From the NCBI RefSeq assembly GCF_014695725.1, contig NZ_JACJOU010000015.1, positions 434,001 through 498,000 of the forward strand: DNA of 64,000 bases, read 5' to 3'. Shown piece by piece: positions 9,132 to 17,788 of this stretch (position 1 is its first letter; each line of letters begins with the position of its first letter). The notes under the pieces were generated by a model that saw nothing but the letters and a program-made list of their open reading frames with translations, did not search any database and was not told the DNA's origin. The DNA is from Microcoleus sp. FACHB-672. Its GTDB lineage: Bacteria; Cyanobacteriota; Cyanobacteriia; Cyanobacteriales; Oscillatoriaceae. Position numbers and translations under genes: made by a program.

Positions 9132-10469
9132 ATGACACAGCAAAACTTTTGGAAATCACTCTCAAACACAGCGACAGGGTTGGGAGAAACGATTAGTAAC
9201 GCTGCTGCACAAGCAACGCAAGCCGCAACAGAGACAGCAGCCAAAGCCGGCGAAGCGATTAGCACCGGCGCATCAGAGGCAACTGTAGCGGCAACGCAAA
9301 CTGCAGCCAAGGCAAAAGAAGCAATTAGCACTGCGGCATCAGGGGCATCTCAAGCTGCAACAGACAAAGCAGCCAAAGCCGGTGAAGCTATTGGCAGAGC
9401 GGCATCAGGGGCAACTGTAGCAGCAACGCAAACTAGAGCCAAAGCCGGTGAAGTCATTGGCAGAGCGGCATCAGGGGCAACTATAGCAGCAACGCAAACT
9501 GCAGCTAAGGCAAAAGAAGCAATTAGCACTGCCGCATCACAGACAACTCAAGCCGTAGCAGAAATAGCCAATGGAGGCAGTAAGCCAACTAATCAAGTTT
9601 TAGACTTTACCAAATTACCTGAAAGTGAGCGTATCGCTTTTTATGGTGCGCTTTTTGCAATGGCGAATGCTGACGGTTCCCTTGACAAAGAGGAGATGGA
9701 ACTCATCTTTGGAATTATGGATCTAGAGGGGATGTCTGAGCCGGCAAAACGCCTAGTGCAATGCTATATTATTGAGCCGCCGGCATTAAATGACTGCTTA
9801 AAAACCCTATCAAATGCCGATGAAAACCTTCGCTTTAGCTTGATGGTTAACCTCATCGACACGGCTTGGGCTAATGATGAACTTGATCCTAATGAGGAAA
9901 AAGCAATTCAACTCGCACAGCAGGAGTTACGAATTACAAATGAACAAGTGAAAGCCATTGAAAAGTTTATCCAAGAACTGAAAAAAATCCGCGCTCGTGG
10001 TTTAGATGATAACCAAGCGGCGGATGCAATAAAAACTGCGGCTGCCGGCTTATCTGCTGTCGGTATTCCCATTGCTGCCGTTTATCTTTGCGGATCAGTC
10101 ATTGGATTAAGTGCAGCAGGAATTAGCTCTGGATTAGCAGCATTAGGTGCATTCGTCGGAGTGGGGGGAATGGTTCCCGGTATTGGTGTTGCGGTTCTTT
10201 TGGGTACAGGTATATTTATGGGTGTATCCCACTTGCTCGATACAGGCGACAAACAGAAAAAAGCGCAATTCCAAGCCGAGAAAGAACGCAAAGCTCAACT
10301 GGTGATTAGAAACCTTCAAGAAACACTGAATGGGGTTATGGAAAAAATTGAAGAGTTACAGAAAGCCGCTGCTGATGCCGAGACGAACCGGGAAGCGATT
10401 CGGATTTTAACTGAAAAGATGCGTTACTTACAGCAGTTAGTGGCGAAGCGCAAACAGGCAGGAGTTTAA
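9132..10469 (+). CDS. Alanine-rich repeat (LEA-like) protein with TerB-like domain and membrane segment
   Basis: This 445-residue protein is a paralogue of the preceding gene at its N-terminus (first 45 residues almost identical), followed by Ala/Lys repeats to about residue 145. Residues about 155-275 look like a TerB/DjlA-type acidic helical domain: AMANADGSLDKEE and DTAWANDELDPNEE are the paired acidic loops typical of TerB. Two closely spaced hydrophobic Gly/Ala-rich segments (about 297-350) look transmembrane, and the C-terminal 75 residues form a charged coiled coil. It ends one base before the next gene's ATG, so the two are almost certainly cotranscribed and coupled. TerB domains occur in tellurite-resistance and anti-phage contexts; the function here is unknown. 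Confidence 0.75.
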   Translation: MTQQNFWKSLSNTATGLGETISNAAAQATQAATETAAKAGEAISTGASEATVAATQTAAKAKEAISTAASGASQAATDKAAKAGEAIGRAASGATVAATQTRAKAGEVIGRAASGATIAATQTAAKAKEAISTAASQTTQAVAEIANGGSKPTNQVLDFTKLPESERIAFYGALFAMANADGSLDKEEMELIFGIMDLEGMSEPAKRLVQCYIIEPPALNDCLKTLSNADENLRFSLMVNLIDTAWANDELDPNEEKAIQLAQQELRITNEQVKAIEKFIQELKKIRARGLDDNQAADAIKTAAAGLSAVGIPIAAVYLCGSVIGLSAAGISSGLAALGAFVGVGGMVPGIGVAVLLGTGIFMGVSHLLDTGDKQKKAQFQAEKERKAQLVIRNLQETLNGVMEKIEELQKAAADAETNREAIRILTEKMRYLQQLVAKRKQAGV

Positions 10470-10470
10470 G

Positions 10471-11946
10471 ATGATTTCAGAGCGCTTTGCTGCTGAATTA
10501 AATGCAGTGCTGCACACACAAAATCGCATTCTGCAACAGCTTAAGGCTGTGGTGTCAGATGTCGAAATAAAACTCGCAGATGTTTCTAATCAAGCTCAAC
10601 AAATCCAAGAGCTTGAGAAGATAATGGCAGAACTGGAAGCATCTGTTGAGTTCCTTGACGAAGATGATTTGAGTGATTTTAACCCTAATGAAATTCTGCG
10701 TTTATACGAGGATCGGCGTGCTGCTATTTCTCAAGATTTAATCAAAATTGGCTTCAAAGATTGGGAGAGTTTTGTTAAACAGTGCCAAATTTCCTCACTT
10801 CAGTATGAATGCAATAAGGAAGCCGGTTTTCAAAATATTTCTTTAGCACCTTACGAAGCACTGCTAACAGAACAAGACTTCAAAAAACTTCGAGCTGAAT
10901 CCTATCAGGCTCAGTACGCTTGGGATAAGTGGGATTATATTTTTGTGGGTGCAAGTGGTGTTTTGGCATCACTAACAGACTGTCTATTAGTCAAAATTCC
11001 GGCAACCATAAACACTGAGGAATACAGTGGACAAATCGGGAGTCCGATCACTGCATGGGTTAAGCAATATGATATCAAAAAATCGGATGACTGGTTTGCT
11101 CACTGGGCCAGATCCCTTGAGAAAACTTGCAAAGTTCCTTACGATAATCAAAAACTTATCGACGGAATGTATGCCAAATCGCACCGCTTTCAATCATTAG
11201 GACACGATCCGGTTTTGGGATTTGTGTTTGGTGTGCTTGATATCATGCGGGGAACGATCACCGGCTTTTCTTATGATAAACTCAGTAGCCTTCACAATTT
11301 CGAGATTAAAGGTGTGCCGGCAAGTGAAACTGTCGGATTAATTGAAGCGATTTTGCGACAAATTGGGCACTTGATTTCTGATGTAGCGACTCCGATGGGA
11401 TTGCCGGCTCCTTTTATGACACTAATTCAAGGAATCAACATCGGCAGCTTTGGAGAGAAAAATCGGACGGCGGGGGAAGTGGCGCGATGGATGTATTTGA
11501 ATGGCTATGATTTTCGACATTTCTTAGTATCTGGAATCACGCCGGCAGTGATCGAGATAGTTCTGAGAGCATTCATTATGCTAAGGCACTATTCTGAATA
11601 CGGGGAGACTAAATTTACTTTAGCTTCTCACCCAAAGTATAGAGCAATGCTGTTAGCCGCTCATGGAATTGCTGCCTTGGGAAATGCCGGCAAGATTGCA
11701 CTGATGCAAGGGAATCCTCTAGCGATTAACTCTGCACAATGGATAGCTTTATTTCGTTACCTCATCCCCAGCATTAAATATTGGGTATTTGATCAACACC
11801 GGCTTGGGATAGAAGAGATGGAACAAGTTGACGATGCAGGTTGGGATGAATTGATGCAAAATAGTGATAAATTACTTGAAATGGTTGCTAAAATTGAAGG
11901 AAATAATATTTGTTTAGGAACTGTACCAATTTTATCTAAAACCTAG
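10471..11946 (+). CDS. Unrecognised 491-residue helical protein, coupled to the TerB-like gene
   Basis: I do not recognise this family. The stop of the upstream gene and this ATG are one base apart (TAAGATG), which implies coupling. Residues 1-65 form a coiled coil; an acidic stretch (FLDEDDLSDFNP) follows. A moderately hydrophobic segment (IFVGASGVLASLTD, about 155-170) may touch the membrane. A distinctive motif SLGHDPVLGFVFGVLDI (about 243-260) is followed by ITGFS, and the C-terminal half is mostly helical with HG/GNAGK-type turns. No catalytic motif is obvious. Its dedicated link with two repeat proteins suggests a three-component system; that is inference. Confidence 0.75.
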   Translation: MISERFAAELNAVLHTQNRILQQLKAVVSDVEIKLADVSNQAQQIQELEKIMAELEASVEFLDEDDLSDFNPNEILRLYEDRRAAISQDLIKIGFKDWESFVKQCQISSLQYECNKEAGFQNISLAPYEALLTEQDFKKLRAESYQAQYAWDKWDYIFVGASGVLASLTDCLLVKIPATINTEEYSGQIGSPITAWVKQYDIKKSDDWFAHWARSLEKTCKVPYDNQKLIDGMYAKSHRFQSLGHDPVLGFVFGVLDIMRGTITGFSYDKLSSLHNFEIKGVPASETVGLIEAILRQIGHLISDVATPMGLPAPFMTLIQGINIGSFGEKNRTAGEVARWMYLNGYDFRHFLVSGITPAVIEIVLRAFIMLRHYSEYGETKFTLASHPKYRAMLLAAHGIAALGNAGKIALMQGNPLAINSAQWIALFRYLIPSIKYWVFDQHRLGIEEMEQVDDAGWDELMQNSDKLLEMVAKIEGNNICLGTVPILSKT

Positions 11947-12145
11947 CCTATCAAAAGCATTAATTTCTAATTTATTTGATTTAAATGTACGTTGTTTTTA
12001 CTTCGGAAGGGAAGGGATATTAATAAATTTATATTGAGTTAAGCCAGCATAATTTCCAATATAATTTTAGCCTAGGTGGAAGAGAACCGATTTTTCCACC
12101 CGCACTAATCAAAGTTACTAAAAAAGCCCTTCAAAAGCGAATGTA

Positions 12146-12448
12146 CTAATTATTTCCAGGAAGGCGCAGTTTAGGAAATCGATAATAGGTATTTCCATCA
12201 TCATCAACTTCTAAAGTTGCCGAAAACACCTTAGCTTGGCGTTCCAAATACTGCCTGGATAGATCAGCTTCTACTCTAGCACCGGCAGCCAACTGAATCA
12301 GAGAAACTTCGCCATTTTGAGCTTCTAACAAATGGTAAAAGGTATTCTCTAATCGCTGCTGTTGCTGACTAACCTTAACAGAATTGACAATTCCAATGCC
12401 TATCAACACACCTATACTAATGATAAACGCGAACTCAATAAGTATCAT
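12146..12448 (-). CDS. Small membrane-anchored protein with winged-helix-like tail
   Basis: The 100-residue product has one N-terminal membrane segment (about 2-23, IEFAFIISIGVLIGIGIV) followed by a soluble part. SLIQLAAGARVEADLSRQYLERQAKVF... ending with YYRFP looks like the small winged-helix fold found in several conserved cyanobacterial proteins of unknown role. ATG start, with no strong ribosome-binding site. It lies alone on the minus strand between the alanine-repeat cluster (convergent) and the cyclophilin gene. Confidence 0.65.
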   Translation of the reverse strand: MILIEFAFIISIGVLIGIGIVNSVKVSQQQQRLENTFYHLLEAQNGEVSLIQLAAGARVEADLSRQYLERQAKVFSATLEVDDDGNTYYRFPKLRLPGNN

Positions 12449-12739
12449 AAACTAACATCCTATTAATAAATCTCTTGAAAAAATCAACCAGATGCCATTA
12501 ATCCTTTATCCTAACCAATAACCATTCTGTATTCATCTGTAGTTATCTGTGGTTAAAAATCTTCCCAATAAATCTAATCAAAAGAAAAAACTATTAATCT
12601 ACGACGCCTAATAAAATAGCCGGCAGCAGAATAAAAACAATAATAGAGCCGGCCAATCCCAAGCAGATGTAAATGAAGCATTCGGAGCAATCGATTACGG
12701 ATTAAACTCAAGATTGATTACCCGAATGCTTGACTTCTA

Positions 12740-13831
12740 CTAAGCTTGCGGTTGAACTAAATTTTCTCCGCCTTGAATAACCTTGGCAGATAGAATTTTG
12801 TCTTCCGCCTTCAACTTCTCTAGAACTTCCTTACCCTCAATAACATAGCCAAAGACAGCATAACGACCATCTAGCAAATTGAGACCGGCAGGCGTTAGTT
12901 CAGGTTCAAATAAGAAAAAGAAAAACTGAGAAGATCCACCATCCACTTCAGTTTCAGGACGCGCCATTGCCACCGTACCATAGGCAGAGAAAGGAAGCAC
13001 CGGCTGATCACGATAGCGACCGGCTTGTTCCAAAGTAATGCCATAGGTCGGTTCTTGATCGCCTCTGACAAGAATTTCTAGAGGAACATTGCGGGATTTT
13101 TTAGAAGTTGGGTCAATAAAACCCACTTCCGGGCCGGGTGGATCACCGGCTTGCAGCACATAGGATTCTTCCGAACGAACAAATTCCAAGCCGTCGTAAA
13201 AACCACGCTGAACAAGATCGACAAAATTGCCGGCGGTAACGGGTGCACTGTAGCCGTCTGCAACGAGCGTAATCTTACCTTTGTCCGTCACGACTTCCAC
13301 CGTGGCGCGTCCCTTAAGTTGGGGCAAGTTGCTATACTGCGCCGGCACCTCAAAGGGATATTCTCCCACCATTAACGCTTGAAGCTGGCCAACCAGATTG
13401 AGCATTTCAGAGCGCTTGATCCAAATTTGTTCTTTATCCTTGGCTTCGGTGGCGGCTCTCATAGTGGCCAAACCTTCTTTGAGCTGAGCGATTAAAGCTT
13501 CCGCTTCGGGTTGTTTCGCTTCTGCAACACTGGCAAGCAGCTCTGATTGACGATTCACAATTCTTTCTGCTGTGCTAATGTCGCTCGTAACCCCACCCCA
13601 GCGCCGTTTTGCCCGCAGTTGGGTTGAGATATCTTCCAAAGAGGTCTGAAGTTTTCGCACCGACTCATTCTCAATCGGCAAAGCATATCGCAACAATGCT
13701 CTGCCATCGGTAATTGCATTTCCTGCCGGCAAGCCATAGTCACGGTTAGCAGCGGCGCTCAATCCTAGAGATAGAGTGAGCAACAGCGCGATCGTGCCGG
13801 TTTTTAGCCAGCGTTTGAATCCATCCATCAT
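12740..13831 (-). CDS. CYP38/TLP40-type thylakoid-lumen peptidyl-prolyl cis-trans isomerase
   Basis: Homologues (plant CYP38/TLP40, cyanobacterial lumen cyclophilin) assist photosystem II assembly in the thylakoid lumen. An N-terminal helical bundle (RALLRYALPIENESVRKLQ..., RAKRRWGGV) is followed by a C-terminal cyclophilin domain with RGFYDGLEFVR, SSQFFF and FGYVIEGKEVL segments. I start at the ATG pair near 13831: it gives MMDGFKRWLKT followed by a hydrophobic stretch (TIALLLTLSLGL) and a SAAA cleavage-like site, a good Sec signal. An ATG at 13852 is nearly as good. The open frame reaches 13999, but that extension would run into the efp promoter region and lacks homology-like character. Confidence 0.85.
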   Translation of the reverse strand: MMDGFKRWLKTGTIALLLTLSLGLSAAANRDYGLPAGNAITDGRALLRYALPIENESVRKLQTSLEDISTQLRAKRRWGGVTSDISTAERIVNRQSELLASVAEAKQPEAEALIAQLKEGLATMRAATEAKDKEQIWIKRSEMLNLVGQLQALMVGEYPFEVPAQYSNLPQLKGRATVEVVTDKGKITLVADGYSAPVTAGNFVDLVQRGFYDGLEFVRSEESYVLQAGDPPGPEVGFIDPTSKKSRNVPLEILVRGDQEPTYGITLEQAGRYRDQPVLPFSAYGTVAMARPETEVDGGSSQFFFFLFEPELTPAGLNLLDGRYAVFGYVIEGKEVLEKLKAEDKILSAKVIQGGENLVQPQA

Positions 13832-14053
13832 TACTTTGCTCAAGTGATGCATTAGTCTGAAGAAAAGCTTCTTCGAGCGGTTTGCAGAGTTAGGCGGCAA
13901 AAATGTTCTTGCCTTAACCATATTGCCACAGCGCTGCCGGCGGGGCGCGTTAATCCCCAACTGACTTTTGTCCGACTCGTCCCAGCCGCAGGTCAGCAAG
14001 GGGTCACGCTCGCGGTAAAATAAAATGCCGATTGTTCTGCCCGAGAAAGATTC

Positions 14054-14611
14054 ATGATCTCCAGTAACGACTTTCGCCCCGGTGTCACGATTGTATTAGA
14101 TGATAACGTTTGGCGGGTGGTGGAATTCCTGCACGTTAAACCAGGAAAAGGTTCAGCTTTTGTTCGTACAAAACTTAGAAATGCCAAGAACGGGAACGTT
14201 ATAGAGCGGACATTCCGAGCCGGTGAAACAGTTCCCCAGGCCAACCTAGAAAAAAGCACTATGCAGCATACCTATAAAGACGGCGACGAGTTTGTCTTTA
14301 TGGATATGGCCACTTACGAAGAAGCGCATTTGAGTTCTGCTCAAATTGGCAATCGCGTCAAGTATCTAAAGGAAGGAATGGAAGTCAACGTCGTCCGGTG
14401 GGGCGAACAAGTTCTAGACGTGGAACTGCCGAATTCCGTCGTGCTGGAAATAACTGATACCGATCCGGGTGTCAAAGGAGATACCGCAACAGGCGGCACC
14501 AAACCGGCCATTGTGGAAACCGGCGCTCAGGTAATGGTTCCTCTGTTTATTTCTGTGGGAGAACGGATTCGGATTGATACCCGTGAAGATACCTACTTAG
14601 GCCGAGAGTAA
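14054..14611 (+). CDS. efp: Translation elongation factor P
   Basis: EF-P binds the ribosome between the P and E sites and relieves stalling at polyproline. The 185-residue protein has the standard three beta-barrel layout: the domain I loop KPGKGSAF with Lys32 at the modification position, [11 protein letters not shown] in domain II, and a C-terminal [16 protein letters not shown]. Full length. It is divergent from the cyclophilin gene and followed by accB after 75 bp; the efp-accB pair is a conserved cyanobacterial arrangement and likely a single operon. Confidence 0.96.
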   Translation: MISSNDFRPGVTIVLDDNVWRVVEFLHVKPGKGSAFVRTKLRNAKNGNVIERTFRAGETVPQANLEKSTMQHTYKDGDEFVFMDMATYEEAHLSSAQIGNRVKYLKEGMEVNVVRWGEQVLDVELPNSVVLEITDTDPGVKGDTATGGTKPAIVETGAQVMVPLFISVGERIRIDTREDTYLGRE

Positions 14612-14686
14612 AAAGTTTTGAGTTTTGATTTATTCACTGATAATTCAAAAGTCAAAATTCATAAGTTTTGACGGGGTCAAACTACT

Positions 14687-15250
14687 GTGCAATTGGATTT
14701 AAATCAACTCCGCGAGCTGCTAGCGGTTTTCGATCAGACTGACATCTCAGAGCTGACGTTAAAAAGTGGCGATTTTGAGCTAACGCTACGCAAGGGCACC
14801 CATCTGGTTGAGCGCGGCACGCCAACATTCGAGCCGCCTGCTGGAGGAAGTGCCCCTTCGGGAACCCCAGCATCCCCAGCCCCATCGGCACTGAATTCAG
14901 TGGCTTCCGGCGCTGGATCAGAATCTGGGGCTAGTGGAACCAGCCAAGGAAATGCTGGGGCGAATCCTCCAGCGCCGGCTCCCATCGTTCCCCCTCCCAA
15001 TGATAAAAAGTGGATCGATGTCATTTCCCCGATGGTAGGGACGTTTTACCGATCACCAGCCCCGACTGAAGCGCCCTTTGTCGAGGTGGGTGATCGGATT
15101 AAAGTTGGCCAGACGGTCTGCATTATTGAGGCAATGAAGCTGATGAACGAAATTGAAGCTGAGGTGTCTGGACAAGTAATGGAGATTGCCGGCCAGAATG
15201 GGGAGCCGGTGGAGTATGGTCAAGTTTTGCTGCGGATTAACCCAGAGTAG
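14687..15250 (+). CDS. accB: Biotin carboxyl carrier protein of acetyl-CoA carboxylase
   Basis: AccB carries carboxybiotin between biotin carboxylase and carboxyltransferase in the first step of fatty acid synthesis. The C-terminal biotinyl domain carries the EAMKLMNE motif, with the biotinylated Lys at 151, and the PMVGTFYRSPAP segment upstream. Residues about 50-105 are a Pro/Ala/Gly/Ser-rich flexible linker. The N-terminal LNQLRELLAVFDQTDISEL region is the normal dimerisation segment. The start is GTG. It follows efp by 75 bp on the same strand. Confidence 0.95.
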   Translation: MQLDLNQLRELLAVFDQTDISELTLKSGDFELTLRKGTHLVERGTPTFEPPAGGSAPSGTPASPAPSALNSVASGAGSESGASGTSQGNAGANPPAPAPIVPPPNDKKWIDVISPMVGTFYRSPAPTEAPFVEVGDRIKVGQTVCIIEAMKLMNEIEAEVSGQVMEIAGQNGEPVEYGQVLLRINPE

Positions 15251-15528
15251 CGGCAGCCATAACCAGGGAAAAGGGTGCGGGACACAGTTGCCCAGAATTT
15301 TCGTTGACTTTTCTACGAAATTATGATAGGCAATTGTGAATCAAACACCCTTCCCCACAAGCATCTGAGCCGGCCTCGCAATTTAAGACTTAAAAGGCTT
15401 GAGCAAGGCATTATTGCAAAACTTTAAAGCCAGTAAAAATCAGCCTTAAAAATTCTAGGTTAATTACTGTATTGGCATAGACAGGTTAACTGGTAAAATC
15501 TGGGGATCAGTCCTTTCAGGTTGATCCG

Positions 15529-15882
15529 ATGAAATCAGCGCAGCCTGTCCCACAAGAAGTCGTACAACAAGTTGCCGAATACTTCAGCATTTTGAGTGAG
15601 CCAATGCGGCTCAAAATTTTGAACTTACTCCGCGACGGCGAAAAATGTGTGCAAGAGTTAGTCGAAGCCACCGAAACCAGTCAAGCCAACGTCTCGAAGC
15701 ATCTCAAAGTGATGCTGCAAGCCGGAATACTCTGCCGGCGAACAGAAGGCACCTCAGCTTACTACCGAGTGGAAGACCAGCTGATTTTTGAGCTGTGTAA
15801 CTTAGTGTGTGATCGCTTGGCGACGCGGATTGAGCAGCAAGCCCGCCACTTCCGCGCCTTTAGCCTGATCAGCAAAGAATGA
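15529..15882 (+). CDS. ArsR/SmtB-family transcriptional regulator
   Basis: The 117-residue protein has the ArsR winged-helix layout: EYFSILSEPMRLKILNLL, then the recognition region TSQANVSKHLKVMLQAGIL and the wing RRTEGTSAYYRV. The ELCVCDL metal site of ArsR/SmtB alpha-3 is absent. Four cysteines (40, 69, 90, 94) are present; Cys40 follows the DGEK turn and Cys90/94 lie in the last helix, so a dithiol switch like that of SqrR/BigR-type sulfide sensors is conceivable, but this is inference. ATG follows an AGGTTGATCCG stretch with a weak ribosome-binding site. The neighbours do not reveal its target. Confidence 0.85.
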   Translation: MKSAQPVPQEVVQQVAEYFSILSEPMRLKILNLLRDGEKCVQELVEATETSQANVSKHLKVMLQAGILCRRTEGTSAYYRVEDQLIFELCNLVCDRLATRIEQQARHFRAFSLISKE

Positions 15883-15990
15883 GCGTAAGCCACCTAAGAC
15901 CAAACTGAATGCGGTGAAGAATCTCGCTTCAGAGAATTTACCTTCACCGGCATCCAGCGGAGACTGTATTGCAAAAGACGCCGGCCCTGA

Positions 15991-16659
15991 TTAAAGCGAA
16001 TATTCCTTTTGGAAAATGTCGCGCGTGAGTGGCTGCGGAACCTCTAAACCTTCACCCCCTAAAAGTTCTAAAGGTTCGCCTTCCACAGAAATCCAGACTT
16101 TAGCATTGGGTTCTAAACTCGTCGCCGTGTAGAGCACCTGAGCTAAGCGAGCGATCATCGAGGAACTACCGCCGCCGGTTTTAAAATCCCGCGATAGATC
16201 AAGGTAGACTCCACCGTTCTTAACCGCTAAACTCCGCATTTTTGTTCCCTGAGGGATGGCACTGCTGTTTGCGGTGTCTGTGGGTCCTGCTAACAAATTA
16301 TTAAAAGCCACCTGCAAATTAGCATCAGGTTTGTCAGCCTTATTTTGGGCAATCGGCACCGGCACTAACTCTGTACTGGTGCCGGTGTCTCTAAGCCAAA
16401 AAATTTGCGCCGTTTGCTGTGCGGCTGGCTGAGTTGGCTGGGTTGCCGTTGTTGGCTGCACTGGCAAGGTTGGCGTTTCAGTCGGCTCGACAGTAGGTAT
16501 CGTTGTGGGAATTACCGTGGGAGTGGCAATCGGAACCTCAGATGTTGTCTGCGAATTCCGGACTAACCAAGCGGTGCTACCACCAGCCACTAAAACCAGC
16601 GCCGCTAAGCCTGCCAAGACGCCGGTTGGGAGGCGACGACCTTGTTGTTGCTCGTTCAT
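15991..16659 (-). CDS. GerMN-domain membrane-anchored protein
   Basis: The 222-residue product has a cytoplasmic basic start (NEQQQGRRLP), one membrane segment (about 13-32, VLAGLAALVLVAGG), a long Pro/Thr linker (about 40-85, TPTVIPTTIPT-like) and a C-terminal GerMN (sporulation/germination GerM) domain. Domain hallmarks are the NLLAGP segment, IPQGTKMRSLAV and VYLDLSRDF. In cyanobacteria such proteins probably act at the cell envelope; the ligand is unknown. AAGGAG lies about 13 nt before the ATG. DUF2993 and proS genes lie upstream on the same strand, but 254 bp away. Confidence 0.82.
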   Translation of the reverse strand: MNEQQQGRRLPTGVLAGLAALVLVAGGSTAWLVRNSQTTSEVPIATPTVIPTTIPTVEPTETPTLPVQPTTATQPTQPAAQQTAQIFWLRDTGTSTELVPVPIAQNKADKPDANLQVAFNNLLAGPTDTANSSAIPQGTKMRSLAVKNGGVYLDLSRDFKTGGGSSSMIARLAQVLYTATSLEPNAKVWISVEGEPLELLGGEGLEVPQPLTRDIFQKEYSL

Positions 16660-16726
16660 AACAGAAGGTACTCCTTGAGGATTTAACAGAATTCAGGGTG
16701 AGAATAAGCATTCAGCCGTAAAGCGC

Positions 16727-16751
16727 GATTTTAGATTTTAGATTTTAGATT
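16727..16751. repeat. Heptamer repeat GATTTTA x3
   Basis: Three perfect GATTTTA copies and a partial fourth lie upstream of the GerMN gene. Short tandemly repeated heptamers (STRR) are a known feature of filamentous cyanobacterial intergenic DNA. Confidence 0.7.
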
Positions 16752-16913
16752 CAATCCAAAATCTGGGCATCCGGGTATCGGAACATTGACTTGCTAACTG
16801 CTTTTGGTGTGAGGAGACCTTACTGACAACTACATGAAAAGCGGCAGTTTTCCAGAAACGGCCCGAAGCCTCAGACTGCTGTCACTGCTTTTCGCGCTCC
16901 TCCAGAAGACAAT

Positions 16914-17705
16914 TCATTGCGGTTTGACTTGCACAAATGCCGCCATCTCTAATTGTTCCGAGGTTATTTTTAATTGTAAAAGCCGCGCTAGAATTCCGGA
17001 TCTCTCTAAAGTTTGGAGATCCAGTTGCCTGCTGATTCCCTGAGATAAACCTTTAACTAAGCGAGCCGGTGCAGGTTCCCCATTTACCAGCACTGCCAAG
17101 TCAATTAATTGTAACTGCCGGCCCGAAATAATGCTAAGTCCTGATTCTACGGTAATCGCCAGTTCTTCTGAATAGCCCCTTTCCTGAATTTCCACTTGGA
17201 AACGCAGTCGGTTGTTCTCTAAAAATTCTACCCGTGGGTTGACAATGTCATAGCGTTGCAATTGCTCGGCTTCTTGACTTCCCAACACACGAATCCCCAA
17301 ATTTCGCAGCCGGCTCGTGACATCTGGCCCTTGCAAGGCTTTATTGATATCTTCCTCGGTTAAAACCAAACGCACCCCAGCCTGTGCCGGCTCCCGCAGC
17401 GCTGAGAAATCGCGCGCCCCACCTTTTCGCAAACGCCCAATATCAACATTAATTGGATCGGTTTCTACTTCTAAATCGGCTATTCGGAAATCTTCAGTCA
17501 GCCACAAACCTCTGCCGGCAACTCGTACCCGTCCTATTTTTCCTCCCACAATTTGATAGCTCGGAGCATTATCAACGCGGACTTGCAGTTGCTCAACTTT
17601 TTCAAATTGAGAGCGGATTGCCTTTTCGGCAGTGTTGTCAAGAATTAAGCCGGCTGGGGAAATAACAGAAAGCAAAAGTGACAGGAAAATAGCAAAGAAT
17701 TCCAT
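16914..17705 (-). CDS. DUF2993 (LmeA-like) lipid-binding family protein
   Basis: The 263-residue protein begins with a signal-like hydrophobic segment (FFAIFLSLLLSVISPAGLIL). It contains the family pattern in which a tubular lipid-binding fold is read from repeated amphipathic strands (YQIVGGKIGRVRVAGRGL, ADLEVETDPINVDIG, ALQGPDVTSRL). DUF2993 proteins are common in cyanobacteria and actinobacteria; mycobacterial LmeA binds phosphoinositide lipids at the envelope. The function here is unknown. proS lies upstream, 83 bp away on the same strand, so cotranscription is possible. Confidence 0.82.
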   Translation of the reverse strand: MEFFAIFLSLLLSVISPAGLILDNTAEKAIRSQFEKVEQLQVRVDNAPSYQIVGGKIGRVRVAGRGLWLTEDFRIADLEVETDPINVDIGRLRKGGARDFSALREPAQAGVRLVLTEEDINKALQGPDVTSRLRNLGIRVLGSQEAEQLQRYDIVNPRVEFLENNRLRFQVEIQERGYSEELAITVESGLSIISGRQLQLIDLAVLVNGEPAPARLVKGLSQGISRQLDLQTLERSGILARLLQLKITSEQLEMAAFVQVKPQ

Positions 17706-17788
17706 TTCAGTTATTAGGGATAAATTTTTAAACGCAAAGGTTACACGAAGTCAGCTTTGACCTGCTTTTCCTCTGCGTTTAACATTTA

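Noticed and set aside
12600-12712. Minus-strand hydrophobic peptide (CFIYICLGLAGSIIVFILL...) resembling a small photosystem subunit
   Set aside because: The frame has no ATG, GTG or TTG before the hydrophobic stretch after an upstream stop, and the sequence matches no Psb, Psa or Pet small subunit I know.
13832-13999. Longer N-terminus for the lumen cyclophilin
   Set aside because: The extra 56 residues carry no signal or conserved segment and run into the efp promoter region; the internal ATG gives a proper signal peptide.
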